Below, piece by piece: positions 10,611 to 22,095 of a stretch of DNA of 64,000 nt. A model generated the notes under the pieces. It worked only from the letters and a program-made list of their open reading frames with translations. It searched no databases and was not told the origin of the DNA. The position numbers and the translations under genes were made by a program. Position 1 is the stretch's first letter, and the number at the start of each line of letters is the position of its first letter. This DNA is from Bryoerythrophyllum caledonicum (Eukaryota; Streptophyta; Bryopsida; Pottiales; Pottiaceae): contig OZ020517.1 in the NCBI GenBank assembly GCA_963971425.1, positions 6,512,501 to 6,576,500 of the forward strand, written 5' to 3'.

Positions 10611-13600
10611 ATGGCGTCTCTTTCATCATGTCGAGGGGGCATCCCTTTTCTCATGCCTGTTGGTGAACGTGGCACTGTCATTGTCGCAGAGTCTTTGCTT
10701 TGTCTTCGTTTTGGATTTAAGAGTGGAACAGTTCAAGTCGAACAGGAAGTATTTGATAGTAACGGGATTCACACGCAATCCATTTATCAAGTCAAAGATC
10801 GTGATGCGGTAGGATTTGTGTGGAATTTATGTTCAGGTTCATTCAAAGTGTACGGTGTGTTAGATGCTCAGATGTCTGGTCATGCATCTACAACCGTCAC
10901 CACTTTTTCAGAGGATTCCGGAGATACGATACTCCTGCCTGGTTTGGGCACGAGGTCTATCCCAATTGTCCATACACTTAGCGACACAGAGGAAGAAGAT
11001 TTCACTGATCCCAACGTAGGTAACTCACAAAATCTCACCAATTGTCACAAGTCATTCCTTCCCAGTATGTCTATTTCACCTGCATCGATATCCGATACGT
11101 CCCAATCTGTTTCAATAGGAAAGCCACCAGTTGATCCTAAATCCAGAAGAATACGGAGTATTCTTCTGCAAGTGCGTAAAACAGGTCTTAGGAAGGGGTC
11201 CAGGTCGGAGTTGTCACGAATTGATCTAGATAGTCTAGATCTGAAAAGTGTGAAGTACTTGCCTCCAGATTACAATGGAAACCAAATCTTTGAACTACCG
11301 CCACTTCCAGAGGGTATCCCCCCATAGTTTGGAGGGGGGCTCGATGGTATGAGTAAGCAGTACGATGGTCACGCTTGGTGCAGGACGATGACTACAAACA
11401 TCAAGAATGACTTCAGCCTCACATACCGGAAGTCAACGTGTACCGGGCATCTCCAGTGTCCCAACGCAAGTTGTGACTATAAGAGCAGAAATGAAGGGCG
11501 CACGAATCAAACCGAGTGGAGCGGGTTCGCCTTCATCCCGTTTCCTGTCAACGGACCACCCTCCGAGAAGTCAACATTGGCATGTAAGCTTTGTCGGACT
11601 CCTCCTATTTGTATATCTCTCTGTGATGCTCGTATCTACTACGTGACATCGACCGATCTGTCACGCACTCGTGCGGCCATTCATCTTGGGCACCATGACC
11701 ATCCCATCTCGAAAGGCGTCGACCAGTGCGCGATGGACGTTGTCCACGACTGTGTTGCCAAAGAAGTCCAGCGCACACCGAAGGCTACGAACTCCGCAAT
11801 CATAATGGCAGCGAGCAAGAACTTTCTTTCTGACTACTTGATTCGTCCGACATCCGGGTCATCTACTTTGGAAGGAGCTTCTATGGACGTTGTCCTGGAT
11901 CAATTCGAGACACTCTCATCTCCAAATATTAGAAACCTTGTGTCAACTTGCAAGAGGTTCTATAGTGGTGGTAAGGGAGTGATGGACAACATTATGGCCC
12001 TAAAAGAATCGTCCAAGTTCGTGTTCATACACGAGAACAAGTTCCCTGGTCAATCCAAAGGTAAAGTATTTGTCTTCAAGATGTCAGTCGATCGAGCAGG
12101 TAGTGGTGTGGATCTTGTCAAGCGTATGCAACCCGGGAATGACCTACAAGATTGTTGGTTGATGTTCGATCATGTCAAGCGGGTCAAAGAATGGACAACC
12201 ATGGCATGTCATGTATACGATAGTAAGTATTGTCGAGTCATGACAATTGCCATGTGCGATATGCAATCCGAGGATGCTGACGCACAACAGCTTTTCTGGG
12301 AGAATTTGAATAATACGATGAAGAACCATGGATTGGAGGCGACGAACTTCAAGGGCTTCATGGCGGATAGTGCTGGAGCTAACTGGCACGCAGTTCGTCG
12401 AGTTTACGGCAACGGCGACAAAGACAAGCCCATGGACAACAAGGAACGGACTTGTCTATTCCATTGGACGAAATGCCTCCAGCGAGCCACCGTTCGGAAC
12501 ATTATTGCCGGCTTCCAAGACCAACATATTGCCCTTTGCAAGATCTGGAAGAATGCAAAGTCACAAGAGGAGGCTGAAGCGCAATATAATGTAATAAGAG
12601 GGTGGTGGGTGTCCTCTGGTGCCACTACCGAAGTAGGGCGACGAGCTCTTGAGGATTGGATGGCGTTTTGGCACTTTCGGTATCGACAGTGGGGCGGCGC
12701 AATGCAACTTGTAAGTTCTCTGTACTTTTCATACAATCTATTCTCCAGTTCTATCTGTTATAGTGCTTTGAAATCATTTTATGACCCTCGTTGACTCCTT
12801 ATAGGATCTGACGCTGGATGAGAGGGCGGACATGCCTTCATGCAACCTCGCTGAAACCGTCCACAACCGGTGGCTTCAGCAATCAGGGAACACGATGACA
12901 TGCTTATACGCTGCCACCGTGGACGATCTCATCCGTGCTTTCATGCAGATAACTTCATATCGTGCATGGTTGAAGGGTGGAACATCTGGTACTGGACCGG
13001 ACAAAGGCACGCTGAGGCTTCGTTCTGCTCAACGTTCAAGTGATCCCAAACTCATTGCTGAGGCTATTAGGAACTTTCCAAATGCTGCAGATCTATTAAA
13101 CCGAACTGGCGGACTAGAAGGTTCGGAGATTTTTGGGTCAACGAAGCGCAAGCTTGATTTGCCCCCAGGGTCCGAACATGATTCTCACCGTTCCGATACG
13201 GTGAACTACTCTATTCCATGAGATAGGACAAGGGTGACTCGGGCACGTATCGAGGAGTCCCTTAGCGGTCAAAACTCCGGAGTTCAACACACAACCTCCG
13301 TCCAAGAGTCGGACTGTGATCCAATGAAGTGGCACATTGCTCGTCTTCCAAAGAAGTCCGCTCGAAGATGCCAGGCATTGCAAGCTCATACAGGTCAGCA
13401 ATGCAACGCTCGAGTACAACGTGGAAGTTATGGAACTCCGGCCCCAACATACGCTGGTTTTAAGAAGGATTTCAGGAGTCCACGAAATGTTGCTGCGGAG
13501 TTCTGGTTTTGCCCTGATGACATTAGCCGTTGTGTGAAGGGATCGAAGCGATCATTTGTACTGGATTGGAACGCAGTTCCAATAACGTGGCCTGTGAAGT

Positions 13601-14172
13601 TTGGCACAAACCTAACAGTGCAAGAGGTATTGGTGTTAGAGGAAGCCGGTTTCCAATTGCAGCAACGTGGTGCTCTTTCACCACGTAGACAATTCCAAGT
13701 GTCTTTGGACATGCCCCTTCCGCGTTCCCACTTCCCGGTTCCCGTGAATCCAAATTCATTCCACACATTTCGGCACGGCTATGCGATCCGTAGGGCCTCG
13801 GACGTTCCCACAATTGAGCAACGCAATAAGTGGTCAAGCGCGGCTCTTATGAATAACTGTTACGTTTCGAACGTCGTTGCCATACCATACCCAGGTTGGG
13901 GATGTGTTATTACCCTTGACACATGCTTTGAAAAGTCCTACTGCATCACCTTTACGGACCTCCCGGGGTGTTCTTGCCCTGATTTCTTGAAAATGCAGTC
14001 GGAGGCATTGGGAAAAAAGGGGCAGTGGAAGTATTGCAAGCATGTGTACTACATCCTTCGTTACTTGTGTAAGATGGATTACAAGGTGGACGTATTCATG
14101 CACGCTCCCAGTTATAGCTTCAACGAAGTGATGCGCATTCTCGAAGTTGCCAACATTGCAGAACAAGCATGA
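10611..14172 (+). pseudogene. Element A transposase: MULE type with zinc-binding N-terminus and SWIM finger, two in-frame stops
   Basis: Two exons, 10611-12710 and 12805-14172, joined by a 94-bp GT-AG intron (CTT|gtaagt ... ttatag|GAT) in phase 0. Read through, they give about 1,150 aa. Exon 1 carries a Cys/His region (CTGHLQCPNASC, then CKLC, then HLGHHDHP) like the WRKY-GCM1/FLYWCH-type fingers of MULE transposases. It then has the catalytic-core features MTIAMCDMQ (first Asp), GFMADSAGANW (second Asp) and CLFHW after it. Exon 2 has the SWIM pattern CSC ... CKH in DLPGCSCPDFLKMQ ... WKYCKHVYYIL. The frame is interrupted by TAG at 11325-11327 (after PEGIPP) and TGA at 13219-13221 (after VNYSIP), with full conservation of reading on both sides. 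It is either recently inactivated or depends on read-through. It is divergent from the ParB/methyltransferase-like gene. Confidence 0.85.
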
Positions 14173-14535
14173 GTAGTCAGAGTTTGTAGCAAAGATCAGA
14201 CGTCAAGATTTGGTCCTAAGTAGCATCACAGAGTGAGCAAGATATCAAATTATACTTTTGAATTGGGGATCAAAATCCTGAATTCAGAATTTATGAGACA
14301 TGATATTGTACTAAGTAATAAATTGAATGTTCATAGAAACGTAGTCACGAGAGAGGAGAAGACCCCAAATCAGAAGTTGTTTTGACAAAGCTAAGGTGAC
14401 CACGGTTATAGGACTCATTCTTAATTTAGTAAATTGTATCAAACTTTGTGTGCAATTTTTTCATTTCTGTGGATTTTTCCTTGAATTTCACATTTTTTTG
14501 AAAAAAACACTTTTTTTTTTTTTTTCCAGAGATTT
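14173..14535. other. Right subterminal region of element A, non-coding
   Basis: Spacer between the transposase stop and the right terminal repeat. It ends in a long T-tract at about 14510-14525, mirrored by the poly-T just inside the left terminus. I see no gene; it should contain the transposase 3' untranslated region. Confidence 0.5.
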
Positions 14536-14588
14536 TTAGGCTCCCTGCTCGCCGCTCGCCGCTCACCGCTCACAAGATAGCGTCGCTC
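14536..14588 (-). repeat. Right terminal inverted repeat of element A
   Basis: Read inward on the minus strand it gives GAGCGACGCTATCTTGTGAG followed by CGGTGAGCGGCGAGCGGCGAGC. The core at 14562-14581 is an exact inverted match to 1522-1541. The outermost seven bases are diverged from the left end and from the second copy at 56757, so this terminus has either mutated or adapted. Confidence 0.88.
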
Positions 14589-14598
14589 AGGTCTATCC
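14589..14598 (+). repeat. Right target-site duplication of element A
   Basis: AGGTCTATCC, identical to 1505-1514. Collapsing the two copies gives the pre-insertion site, which lay just downstream of the RING-like pseudogene that now begins at about 14627. Confidence 0.9.
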
Positions 14599-14626
14599 GT
14601 ATGTTCAAAACACAAGCAACGATTTG

Positions 14627-16145
14627 CTAAATTGCCGAATCACAATGAGTTGCAGGCTCTTTGTCATTCACTAGAGTGTTGTCATCCTTGCCGGCGGCTC
14701 GTGATACGCTCGAGAAGATAGTACAATCGGTATGGTGGTGTGGCTCCATCAGTCCCCCAAATTGTGCCACCCACGAGCTTGTGAGATGAATCGGTGATGA
14801 AGCATGGTGAGGATCCTTGCACCTCTTGCACTTGTAATCTTGACCTGCCATCAGCTCCGCCACGCATGGAGCATGCAAGAAGCAACCACAAGATGACAAA
14901 ACCGCGGCTTTCCACACAAATCCTAAACCTCAATAAGCACAAGTGTCATTGCCTTCTACTCCTAAAGGAGGAATAGATGATTGTGTTGGATAATCAAACG
15001 GCCTCGGTGTTTGAAGTGTGAGGGATTGTCGCTTTGCTTTCGCAAGTTGTGCTTGAGCGCTCGTCAATGCTGCAACAGCCGCGTCGTATGCTGTGCGCTA
15101 CGTTGCCGCATCTGACTCCAGCTGCAACACCTCCGCCCGGAACTTCGCGTCTGACTCTCGCAGAGAAGCAAGCTGAGCCGACAACTCTTCCATTTCCGCG
15201 GCTTTGTTAGCACATTCAACAGCTAGAGCGCTTTCACGAAGAAGACGTTTTACCTATTTTGATGCTACAATGTATGCAACATTAAGCGCATCCTCGGCTT
15301 CGTCATCTTCCGCGTGCATCTTCTCGAAAGCGGCGTCTAGTTTCAGGCGTGTCTCCTGTAGAGGGGCCGCTATCGCCTCCACTTCATCGGCGCGGATGCA
15401 CTCCTCCTCCTACACAGCAACAAGACCAATGGAGGACGGTGGGCCGAAACTGTTTGCTTTGTTGCTTGTGCAAGATAATTGTGAAATTATCTTGCACAAG
15501 CCTTCGACTTGGCAGCGCGTTGCCATCGGCTCAAGCTTCTGGAGATTACGGCGTTGATTCTTCAGCCAATGCTTCATGCGCGACAGTGCTTCCGCGCACC
15601 AATTCACAGGCTTTTGATGAACGAACGTGGCGTAGCAAGCCTTCAAGAATTGCAAAGGGTAGTAAGCATTGTCGGGTTTATTACCGTAGACCTTGATATT
15701 GTTGCCCGAGCGTCTTCACCTGTGTTGGATCGGTGCACCTCGCCAACTCGTATCGATGGAGCTGACTGCCCGGCTCCCACACGTTGGTGACTTCCTTGTC
15801 GGTAATGAAGGGATACACCTTGGAGACTTGCTTCACAAGCGGGCCTTCGGTGCAGAGACCCACCCACGTAGTGAAGAACTGGTGCCCGTAATGTGCGTCA
15901 CGCCCAAGCAACATGGGTGCTGCAGCAACCATTCGCTCGCGCAAGTTGTTTCCAATATCCGCGAGGTCAAACGGATCACCAAACTCCTCCATGGAAATCC
16001 CCCGCACAGTCAGTGCCTCGCTCTCACTGGCACCTGAAGAGGAGTCATCTACGTGATCCTCTAGTGCAAGAAGTTGAAGCATCGGCGGTGGGCTGCAGCT
16101 CACCCTCCGCTTCTGCTTCCCCTCCATTTCCTGTCGTGACGTCAT
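14627..16145 (-). pseudogene. RING-like coiled-coil protein, copy 1 (decayed)
   Basis: The minus-strand frame starts at 16145 (MTSRQEMEGKQKRR). Its N-terminal domain, containing LRERMVAAAPMLLGRDAHYG, is shared with the paralogues at 22096 and 27545. A one-base deletion relative to copy 2 breaks the frame near 15681. Reading continues in the other frame through FLKACYATFVHQKPVNW, a long coiled coil, and a RING-like finger (CAY, then SSCGCFLHAPC, then CKRC). In-frame stops include three TAG codons (near 15408, 15253 and 15105) and one TGA that replaces the second Cys of the first pair. The C-terminal WVAQFGG box is shared with copy 2. Like copy 2 it lacks the intron of copy 3. The molecular role is unknown; a ubiquitin-ligase-like or chromatin role is only a guess from the finger. 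It lies 40 bp outside the right end of element A. Confidence 0.75.
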
Positions 16146-16785
16146 TGAAACTCAACTACAGTACCCTACAAGGTCATGACAAAATGGTCAAGACAAAATG
16201 GTGAGCATGCAAGAACAATAGGGGATGAAAACAGAAAAAGCTAGAGTGGGCTTCGAAAACAACAAGGAGCTGAAACAGACTTGATAGTAATGGCCAATGG
16301 AAAGTTTCAAAACATGGCGGACATGGCCAATGGGAAGTTCCAAAACATGGCGGACATGGCCAAAGTTTGCTTCATCATCTATCAAATGTCAAGCTAGGAC
16401 TTGACAGTTTGATGTAGTTACACAGTAAAATGCAGTAAACTTGTCTGAATTGAAGTGCTAGCAAGTAGCCTAATTACACCCACACTTGACAGTTTGATGT
16501 AGCACAACAAAGTGCAGGTCAGGTTCTCAATTAAAGTGCTAGCAAGTGCACAATTACACTCAGTACAATTGGCACGTCACTAGAAATCATTGAGTAGGAC
16601 CCTTGAATGAGAAATGAAATCCTCTACAGCTAGGTAATAATATATATAATATATATATATATAAAAGGTAATATATCCAAAAAGGATCTCCGATTCCCAC
16701 CATGCTGCTATATCCCAAGAAAGCTTCTTCCGGATCCTGGTTTTTTTTCATTCCAATCTCTAATTGAATTGATAATAATGTATAT
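16146..16785. other. Non-coding spacer
   Basis: AT-rich spacer upstream of the copy 1 pseudogene. It includes short direct repeats ('acttgacagtttgatgtag' twice near 16400 and 16490; 'ggccaatgg(a/g)aag' with 'aaaacatggcggacatggcc' twice near 16300-16370) and an AT dinucleotide-like tract near 16640-16665. I see no gene. Confidence 0.5.
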
Positions 16786-16789
16786 AGAT

Positions 16790-17095
16790 TGCGTAATAAA
16801 TCCAAGAGTCCCGGAGTCTTGGAGTCCTGGAGTTTTGGAGTCTCGGAGTCCCGGAGTCCTAGAGTCTTGGAGTCCCAGAGATTAAATTCTTTAAGTTTCC
16901 AATTCCGAAGGTCCCAAAGTCCCATTGTTTTGGAGTCTCGGAGTCCTCGGGTTGTGGAGTCCTGGAGTCCCGAAGTCTCAGAGTCCCGCAGTCCCGTAGT
17001 CCCAAAGTCCTTGAATCGTTGAGTCGAGGAGTCCCTAAGTCTCGGAGTCCCAAAGTTCAAGAATCTTGAAATCTCTAAATCCATGAGACTTGGAG
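16790..17095 (+). repeat. Degenerate 9-bp tandem repeat (GGAGTCCCG type)
   Basis: About thirty imperfect copies of a nonamer with consensus close to GGAGTCCCG / GGAGTCTTG run across the segment. They make both strands look open and produce repetitive frames that I do not treat as coding. A weaker version in other phases continues to about 17370. Confidence 0.8.
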
Positions 17096-17099
17096 TCAA

Positions 17100-17819
17100 T
17101 AAATTTGGATTTTAAAATTTTATTGGTTGAAAGGTGTGGGTTTAAAAGGTATGAATTAAGAAATTAAGGAATAAAAAAGTAAGACTAGAAAAAGACTCAA
17201 AGATTCACGGACTTAAAGACTCAAGATCTAAAGGACTTTGAGACAACGGAACTCCGGGACTCCGGTTTGACAAAAAAAGAATTGAAATAGTAAGGGTTGA
17301 AAAAGTAAGGATTGGAAATGTAAGCATTGAAATGTAAGAATTGAAAAGTAAGGATTGAAAAAGTAAGACATGAGAGGCAATTTTGTACTTTTACTTTATT
17401 TTACTTTTTGGTACTTGCATTTTACCTTTTGTTTCTTTTACTTTCGGATTAGTATACTTGACTTATACCTTTTTACTTTTATATTTTCTTTTACTATATT
17501 GTTTACTTCTTTTATATTTAGGTGACTGACTTTTATTTTTAAAGTGACTTATAGATGACTGGCTTATATTTTGACTTTCACTAATAGGTCACAAACTTCT
17601 ATTGTAGTATTTTATCTTTACCTATATTTTTCGGGTTGATATTTCCTTTATTTTTTAAACTTTTTAGCATATTTTACTTTTGGATACATGACTCCATTAT
17701 TACTTTTACTTCTAGGTAACTTGCTTTTGCTTTTAGTTCAATTTTGATTACCACTTTTAGGTTAGTGATATTTAGTGCAAAAATTTGAGCACATCATTTC
17801 ATATTAGCGTAGAAGAAGG
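17100..17819. other. Low-complexity spacer
   Basis: Purine-rich then T-rich simple sequence ('aagtaaggattgaaa' iterations near 17280-17360, then 'acttttact' iterations). I see no gene. Confidence 0.5.
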
Positions 17820-18830
17820 TAACATTGTAAAAATGTTAGTGCAACATCCAAAAAATACGATGAGGAGGCTAACATCCGGCAAACATACTCCAAAATAAAT
17901 TCCGGAGGTACGTCAAAAAGCACCACCTACAAGCATGTACCTGTATGTCAGCTTGAGCGTGGTACAACAGGTCGTGTAGGGGGCTAAAGTCTGGCACACT
18001 ACCCCAGGGGCCGCCACATCAACTTAAGCTAGTAGCCTACACAAGCCGGGTATACCAAGGCCCGGTTATTCAAAAGACAATGAAAGTGTACTCTATTATA
18101 TTGAAGTTTCCCGCAGTATCAACAGACAATATGGGACAATGCCCCAACTTGTAAGTGGGCGCCATGCACCTTGTACATCCTGACCGTTGATCGTGACCGT
18201 TGACCGATGAATGTTTCCCACGTGTTGCTGATGAAGCACCCAGATGATATGACCCAGTTCATACTATGGTGCACATGATACCTGGTACCTCACCGTGTAA
18301 TACCTACCTTGGCTGCTAGAGCAACCATGGTAACATCCAGCTTACTAATTCATGTGTAGTTTCAAGACTGGTTATACGGATATTCTTAAGCACTCTATCA
18401 ATATACATTAATGGAAATTTTCTAAAATGAAAGTTAGCAAAAGTAAAACTCAGCAAAAATGAAACTTGTTGAAAATAGTGCTTTTGAAAGATGAAACTTT
18501 TGTGAAATAATAATTTTGGAAAATGAACCTTGAACATCAAAAAAAGCTAGTAAATGCAAAAGTATCCTTTTTGAAGTAGTGCTTTTGTAAAAAAAGAACA
18601 AATCGTGTATTATAGATAGTACATAAGTTTGACCCTGGCATCACATGGGTATCACTACACCACTTTAGTATGCCACCACTTCTACTCATCTTTGTGAAAT
18701 TTAACACCAAATATCAACGTGTAATATTTTATTACCACCAAAAGCCACCATATGATTGGCAAGTGATGTTGAAGTTCATATTTATTTTTTGCTACATTAG
18801 TAGGATAATTAACATTTAGTGTTTGGGCAC
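17820..18830 (+). repeat. Dispersed repeat R2 (near-identical to R3)
   Basis: From about 17930 onward this segment is almost identical to 24112-25005: both contain 'gcatgtacctgtatgtcagc', 'ccgggtataccaaggcccgg', 'atatgggacaatgcc', 'cctggtacctcaccgtgtaa' and 'ttgctacattagtagg'. I count only scattered single-base differences. The copies are in direct orientation about 6.2 kb apart and flank the RING-like copy 2. I see no TG...CA long-terminal-repeat ends, primer-binding site or retroelement gene between them, so I do not call them LTRs. Confidence 0.75.
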
Positions 18831-18840
18831 TCACTCCCTC

Positions 18841-19655
18841 TCACTACACTAAACGCCGAATTTGGTGTAGTGACACAAATAGTGTACTTACCATAGTACA
18901 CTAATTGCAAACAAGCTAACGAATAAAGTTAGCCGTCCATGACATTCATGATACCATAATCAAGTTTCTTGTGCCACAATCAAAATTTACTTTATCAAAG
19001 ATTACTTTATCAGTGTACACTTTATGGAAATTTACTTTTTTCAAAGTTCACTTTTCAAGTGCTTACTTTTTCAAGAGATTACTTTTTTAAGTTTTACTTT
19101 TTAAAAGGTTTATTTTTTCAAAAGTTCTTTGCTTCAAACGTTTTTTTTTTTCAAAACTTTACTTTTTCAAAAGAATGTCCTTCCAAACATTTACTTTTTA
19201 AAAACTTTACTTATTCAAAACTTTGAGTTTTTAAAAGTTCACTTTTTCAATAACATACTTTTTCAAAACTTTACTTCTTCAAAAACAATAAAAATTCAAA
19301 AGTTTAATTTTCCAAACATTTACTATTCAACCAGTTCACTTTTTCAAACATTTACTTTTTCATACATTTACTTTTTCAAAACTTTACTTTTTAAAATGTT
19401 TACTTTTTAAAATGTTTACTTTTCAAATGTTTATTTTTTCAAATCTTCTCTTTTTCAAATATTTACTTTTGGAAAAGCTTATTTTTACAAAAGTTTACCT
19501 TTTCAGAAGGTAAATTGTCCTTTTTCCCCCAATTGATGTTTTTCCCCGAATCTTTACAAAAGTTCACAAATAGTGTAGTAGTTCACATTTAGTGTACTAT
19601 TCTATCACTACACTAATTGCGTAGTTGACAATTAGTGTACGGGTTTGTATGTAGT
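18841..19655 (+). mobile_element. Non-autonomous CACTA-like element
   Basis: The segment begins CACTACACTAAACGCC and ends in inverted form with CACTACATACAAACCCGTAC. Subterminal copies of 'acactaattg' and 'tagtgtac' lie near both ends and an interior of degenerate 'actttttcaaa' iterations fills the middle. An inverted relative lies at about 49480-50390 with matching ends and the same interior on the other strand. CACTA termini with subterminal repeats are typical of the CACTA/EnSpm superfamily. No transposase frame is present, and I could not fix a convincing 3-bp target duplication. Confidence 0.55.
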
Positions 19656-19659
19656 GTCC

Positions 19660-22095
19660 ACTATGGCTATTTAAATGCCTGGGCTACACATTTTTCACTT
19701 TTGGTGGTACTAAGTTTCAAACCACAAATCCAAAAAAAAAAAAAACCCTTCAATTAGCTCTTCATAGGGACAATCTAGTATAAAAGTTTCAAAATGAAAG
19801 AATTTTCTTGCCCTACAAAAAAAATTGCTTAATATAGATCTCATACTCAATTTGTGTTTAGAAAAGATACAAGATCCGCACATCTTGTTGCACCCTTTCT
19901 TTTTGCCTAATACAACGTACAGTAGTATGTGGTATGAAGAGTATAATTAATACATAGTATGAAAGGTTTAGTTTGTACATGGTATAAATAGTATATGTTG
20001 TACATAATTCAAAGGATTTACACTTGTACTTAGTGTCAATAGAATAGTAACTTAGGACATAGTAGAATAATATTGATTGATATGTTGCATGTAAGGCTTA
20101 ATTAGTACTTAGTGTAAATAATCTAGTGAAAATAGTGTAATTGATATTAGTAGTGTTGAGTATAAATAGAATGGTTTGTATGTGGTATAAACAGTGTATC
20201 TCTATGTATAATAGATTACAGTCCATTTGGTAAAGTCGGGCCTATGACCGTGGGCTTACCTATGACTGCTTATCCATAACTTATCCACAAGCCATTGATT
20301 ATTGAAACAAGACAAAGTTCAAGTTAGTTAAACGCTATTGTCATTTAGTATCTTCTAATTTTAGTAAAGTTATACATTTACTTAACTAGGGATTGCTTTT
20401 GGTTTTTTGAGGACAAAGGGCATCCACTAGTATAGTACAAATGATATTATTAGTATATTTTATGAGTAGCCTTACAATGGTACATAGTATGATAGGTTTA
20501 ATCAGTACTTACTACAAAGAGTATGATTAGTTCTTCAATAATTTAAGAACATATTTCAAGATGATGTATATATGGTGTAATGAATACATAGTATAAATGG
20601 TATGATTGGTATATAGTGTATGATTATACACTATGGTTATTATTATATTTGATACATATTATAAATAGTGTAACTAGTACATAGTATATACATATTACAA
20701 GTTACAACTAGTATATGATATATAAATAGTATAAATAGTGTAAAGGATACATAGGATAAATAATATGATTGATATATGGGAATAAGAGGATTAATTAGTA
20801 TTTACTGTAGATAGATTATTTAGGACACTTTATATATTTTGTACATAGTACATGTCATGTAAATTGTGCATAATATAAAAGGTTTAATTGGTACATAATA
20901 TGAAAGGTTTAAGTAGTACTTTGTACAAACAATTTTATAGTTAGTATATAGTGTAAATAGTATGATTATTATCATTTTATGTATAGTATAAACAGAATGA
21001 ATAATACAATGAGTATTTAGTATAAATAGAGCAAGAACATAATTAGTATGATTGGTACATAATGTAATATTTAGTGTAATTGATACATAGTATAAATAAT
21101 ATAATTGACACTTGTGCAAATAGATACAACTTAGTTCTATGATGAAAAGATACATGCATCTTGGAAAGCAAAAGATAAAAAGGCATGCAGAATTTACATT
21201 TTGGTTGGCCTCTTTGGGATTTGGGAAAACGTAATTTGTGACATTTTCATATGCCAAGTGACGTTTTCACAAATATTGTGTTATCATTGGTATGTAGTAT
21301 AATTTAGTATATAGTGTACATAGTAAAATTAATATGTACGCATTGTAGACTAGTATGTCTATAAACCTTTGTCAATATGGATGATCCGCAAACTTTACCC
21401 AAAATCCTCAAGAGTCTGACCTGTAAATGGGAAAAGCCAGGGCCACCGACTCCACTAGCACAATTTTACTATAAACCTTGAATAGATCATTGGACATATT
21501 AGTTTTTAAGCCCCAGAATTCCCAAACTCCAGTTTCAGCCTGGCTTTTATTGAACGCCGAGTGTTGTATGGCACACACTGTTCAAGTCAGCCATGTCAGC
21601 GACATTTTGCATTTGTATGCGCTAGACTTGTTCAATCAGCCATGTCAACGACTTTGCTGAATATGCATACCACATTCGTCCAAGTTTGAGCCTTTCAAAA
21701 CATTGTTATTTACGCTTATTTTTAAGCTTGAACTCTGATTTATCATTACAGTCATCAATAAACTGAAGACTACAGTGTATACTTGAATCAAACCCAGATT
21801 TCACATAACGTTGAACTTCAAATAAAGACTACAAGGCTAAAGGTTAGCATCGCAACTACACTTCATGAATTAAATGCCACATGAACGGTAGCCTCAACCC
21901 AAGTAGTCCCTTCGAGAGCAACGTCATTTATGCTTCAGCAATGATTGCTGCAATGCAAGTGTTGGTTCACAAGTTCAATTTTGTCGCAACGCCCAGCTCA
22001 TTCAAGCAGGATTATTTTAGTATTGCGCATCTTTTCTCACATGTTACTAGTTGTTCAGTCTGCCTATTTTACCGAACTAACAATTTTTAGCCACA
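19660..22095. other. AT-rich spacer with degenerate 'tagtataaatag' repeats
   Basis: About 19900-21350 is made of drifting copies of phrases such as 'acatagtataaatagtgtaattg', very AT-rich and without a credible gene; the open frame at 20820-21257 is a by-product. A segment near 19690-19800 resembles 47195-47330 in direct orientation. From 21480 to 22095 the base composition becomes mixed and could include a promoter or leader of the following RING-like gene, but I recognise no element. Confidence 0.5.

Larger units (their letters stand above)
1515..14588. mobile_element. Element A: complete 13.07-kb Mutator-like element (MULE)
   Basis: The left end reads CAGGATTGCTATCTTGTGAG and the right end, read inward on the minus strand, shares GCTATCTTGTGAGCGGTGAG at exactly the same distance (7 bp) from the boundary. 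The element is flanked by a perfect 10-bp direct repeat, AGGTCTATCC, at 1505-1514 and 14589-14598. Direct repeats of 9 to 10 bp are the hallmark of Mutator-like insertions. Inside are a MULE-type transposase with a SWIM finger (+, 10611-14172) and a divergently transcribed ParB/methyltransferase-like gene (-, 2098-10016) whose large intron carries a palindrome-bearing satellite. A second family member starts at 56757 with the same terminus (CAGGAATGCTATCTTGTGAG), which independently fixes the element's outer end. The transposase has two in-frame stops, so this copy may no longer be autonomous. Confidence 0.9.

Noticed and set aside
10611-14172. Altered genetic code with TAG as a sense codon
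   Set aside because: Genes in element B end at TAG in sensible places, TGA and TAA also interrupt decayed frames, and no streptophyte nuclear code change is known to me. The TAG excess is reported only as a bias.
16587-17099. 170-aa minus-strand frame
   Set aside because: It is produced by the degenerate 9-bp tandem repeat; the opposite strand is also open and the composition is purely repetitive.
20820-21257. 145-aa minus-strand frame rich in Tyr, Ile and Leu
   Set aside because: It lies in very AT-rich drifting repeats, and no domain or homologous copy supports it.
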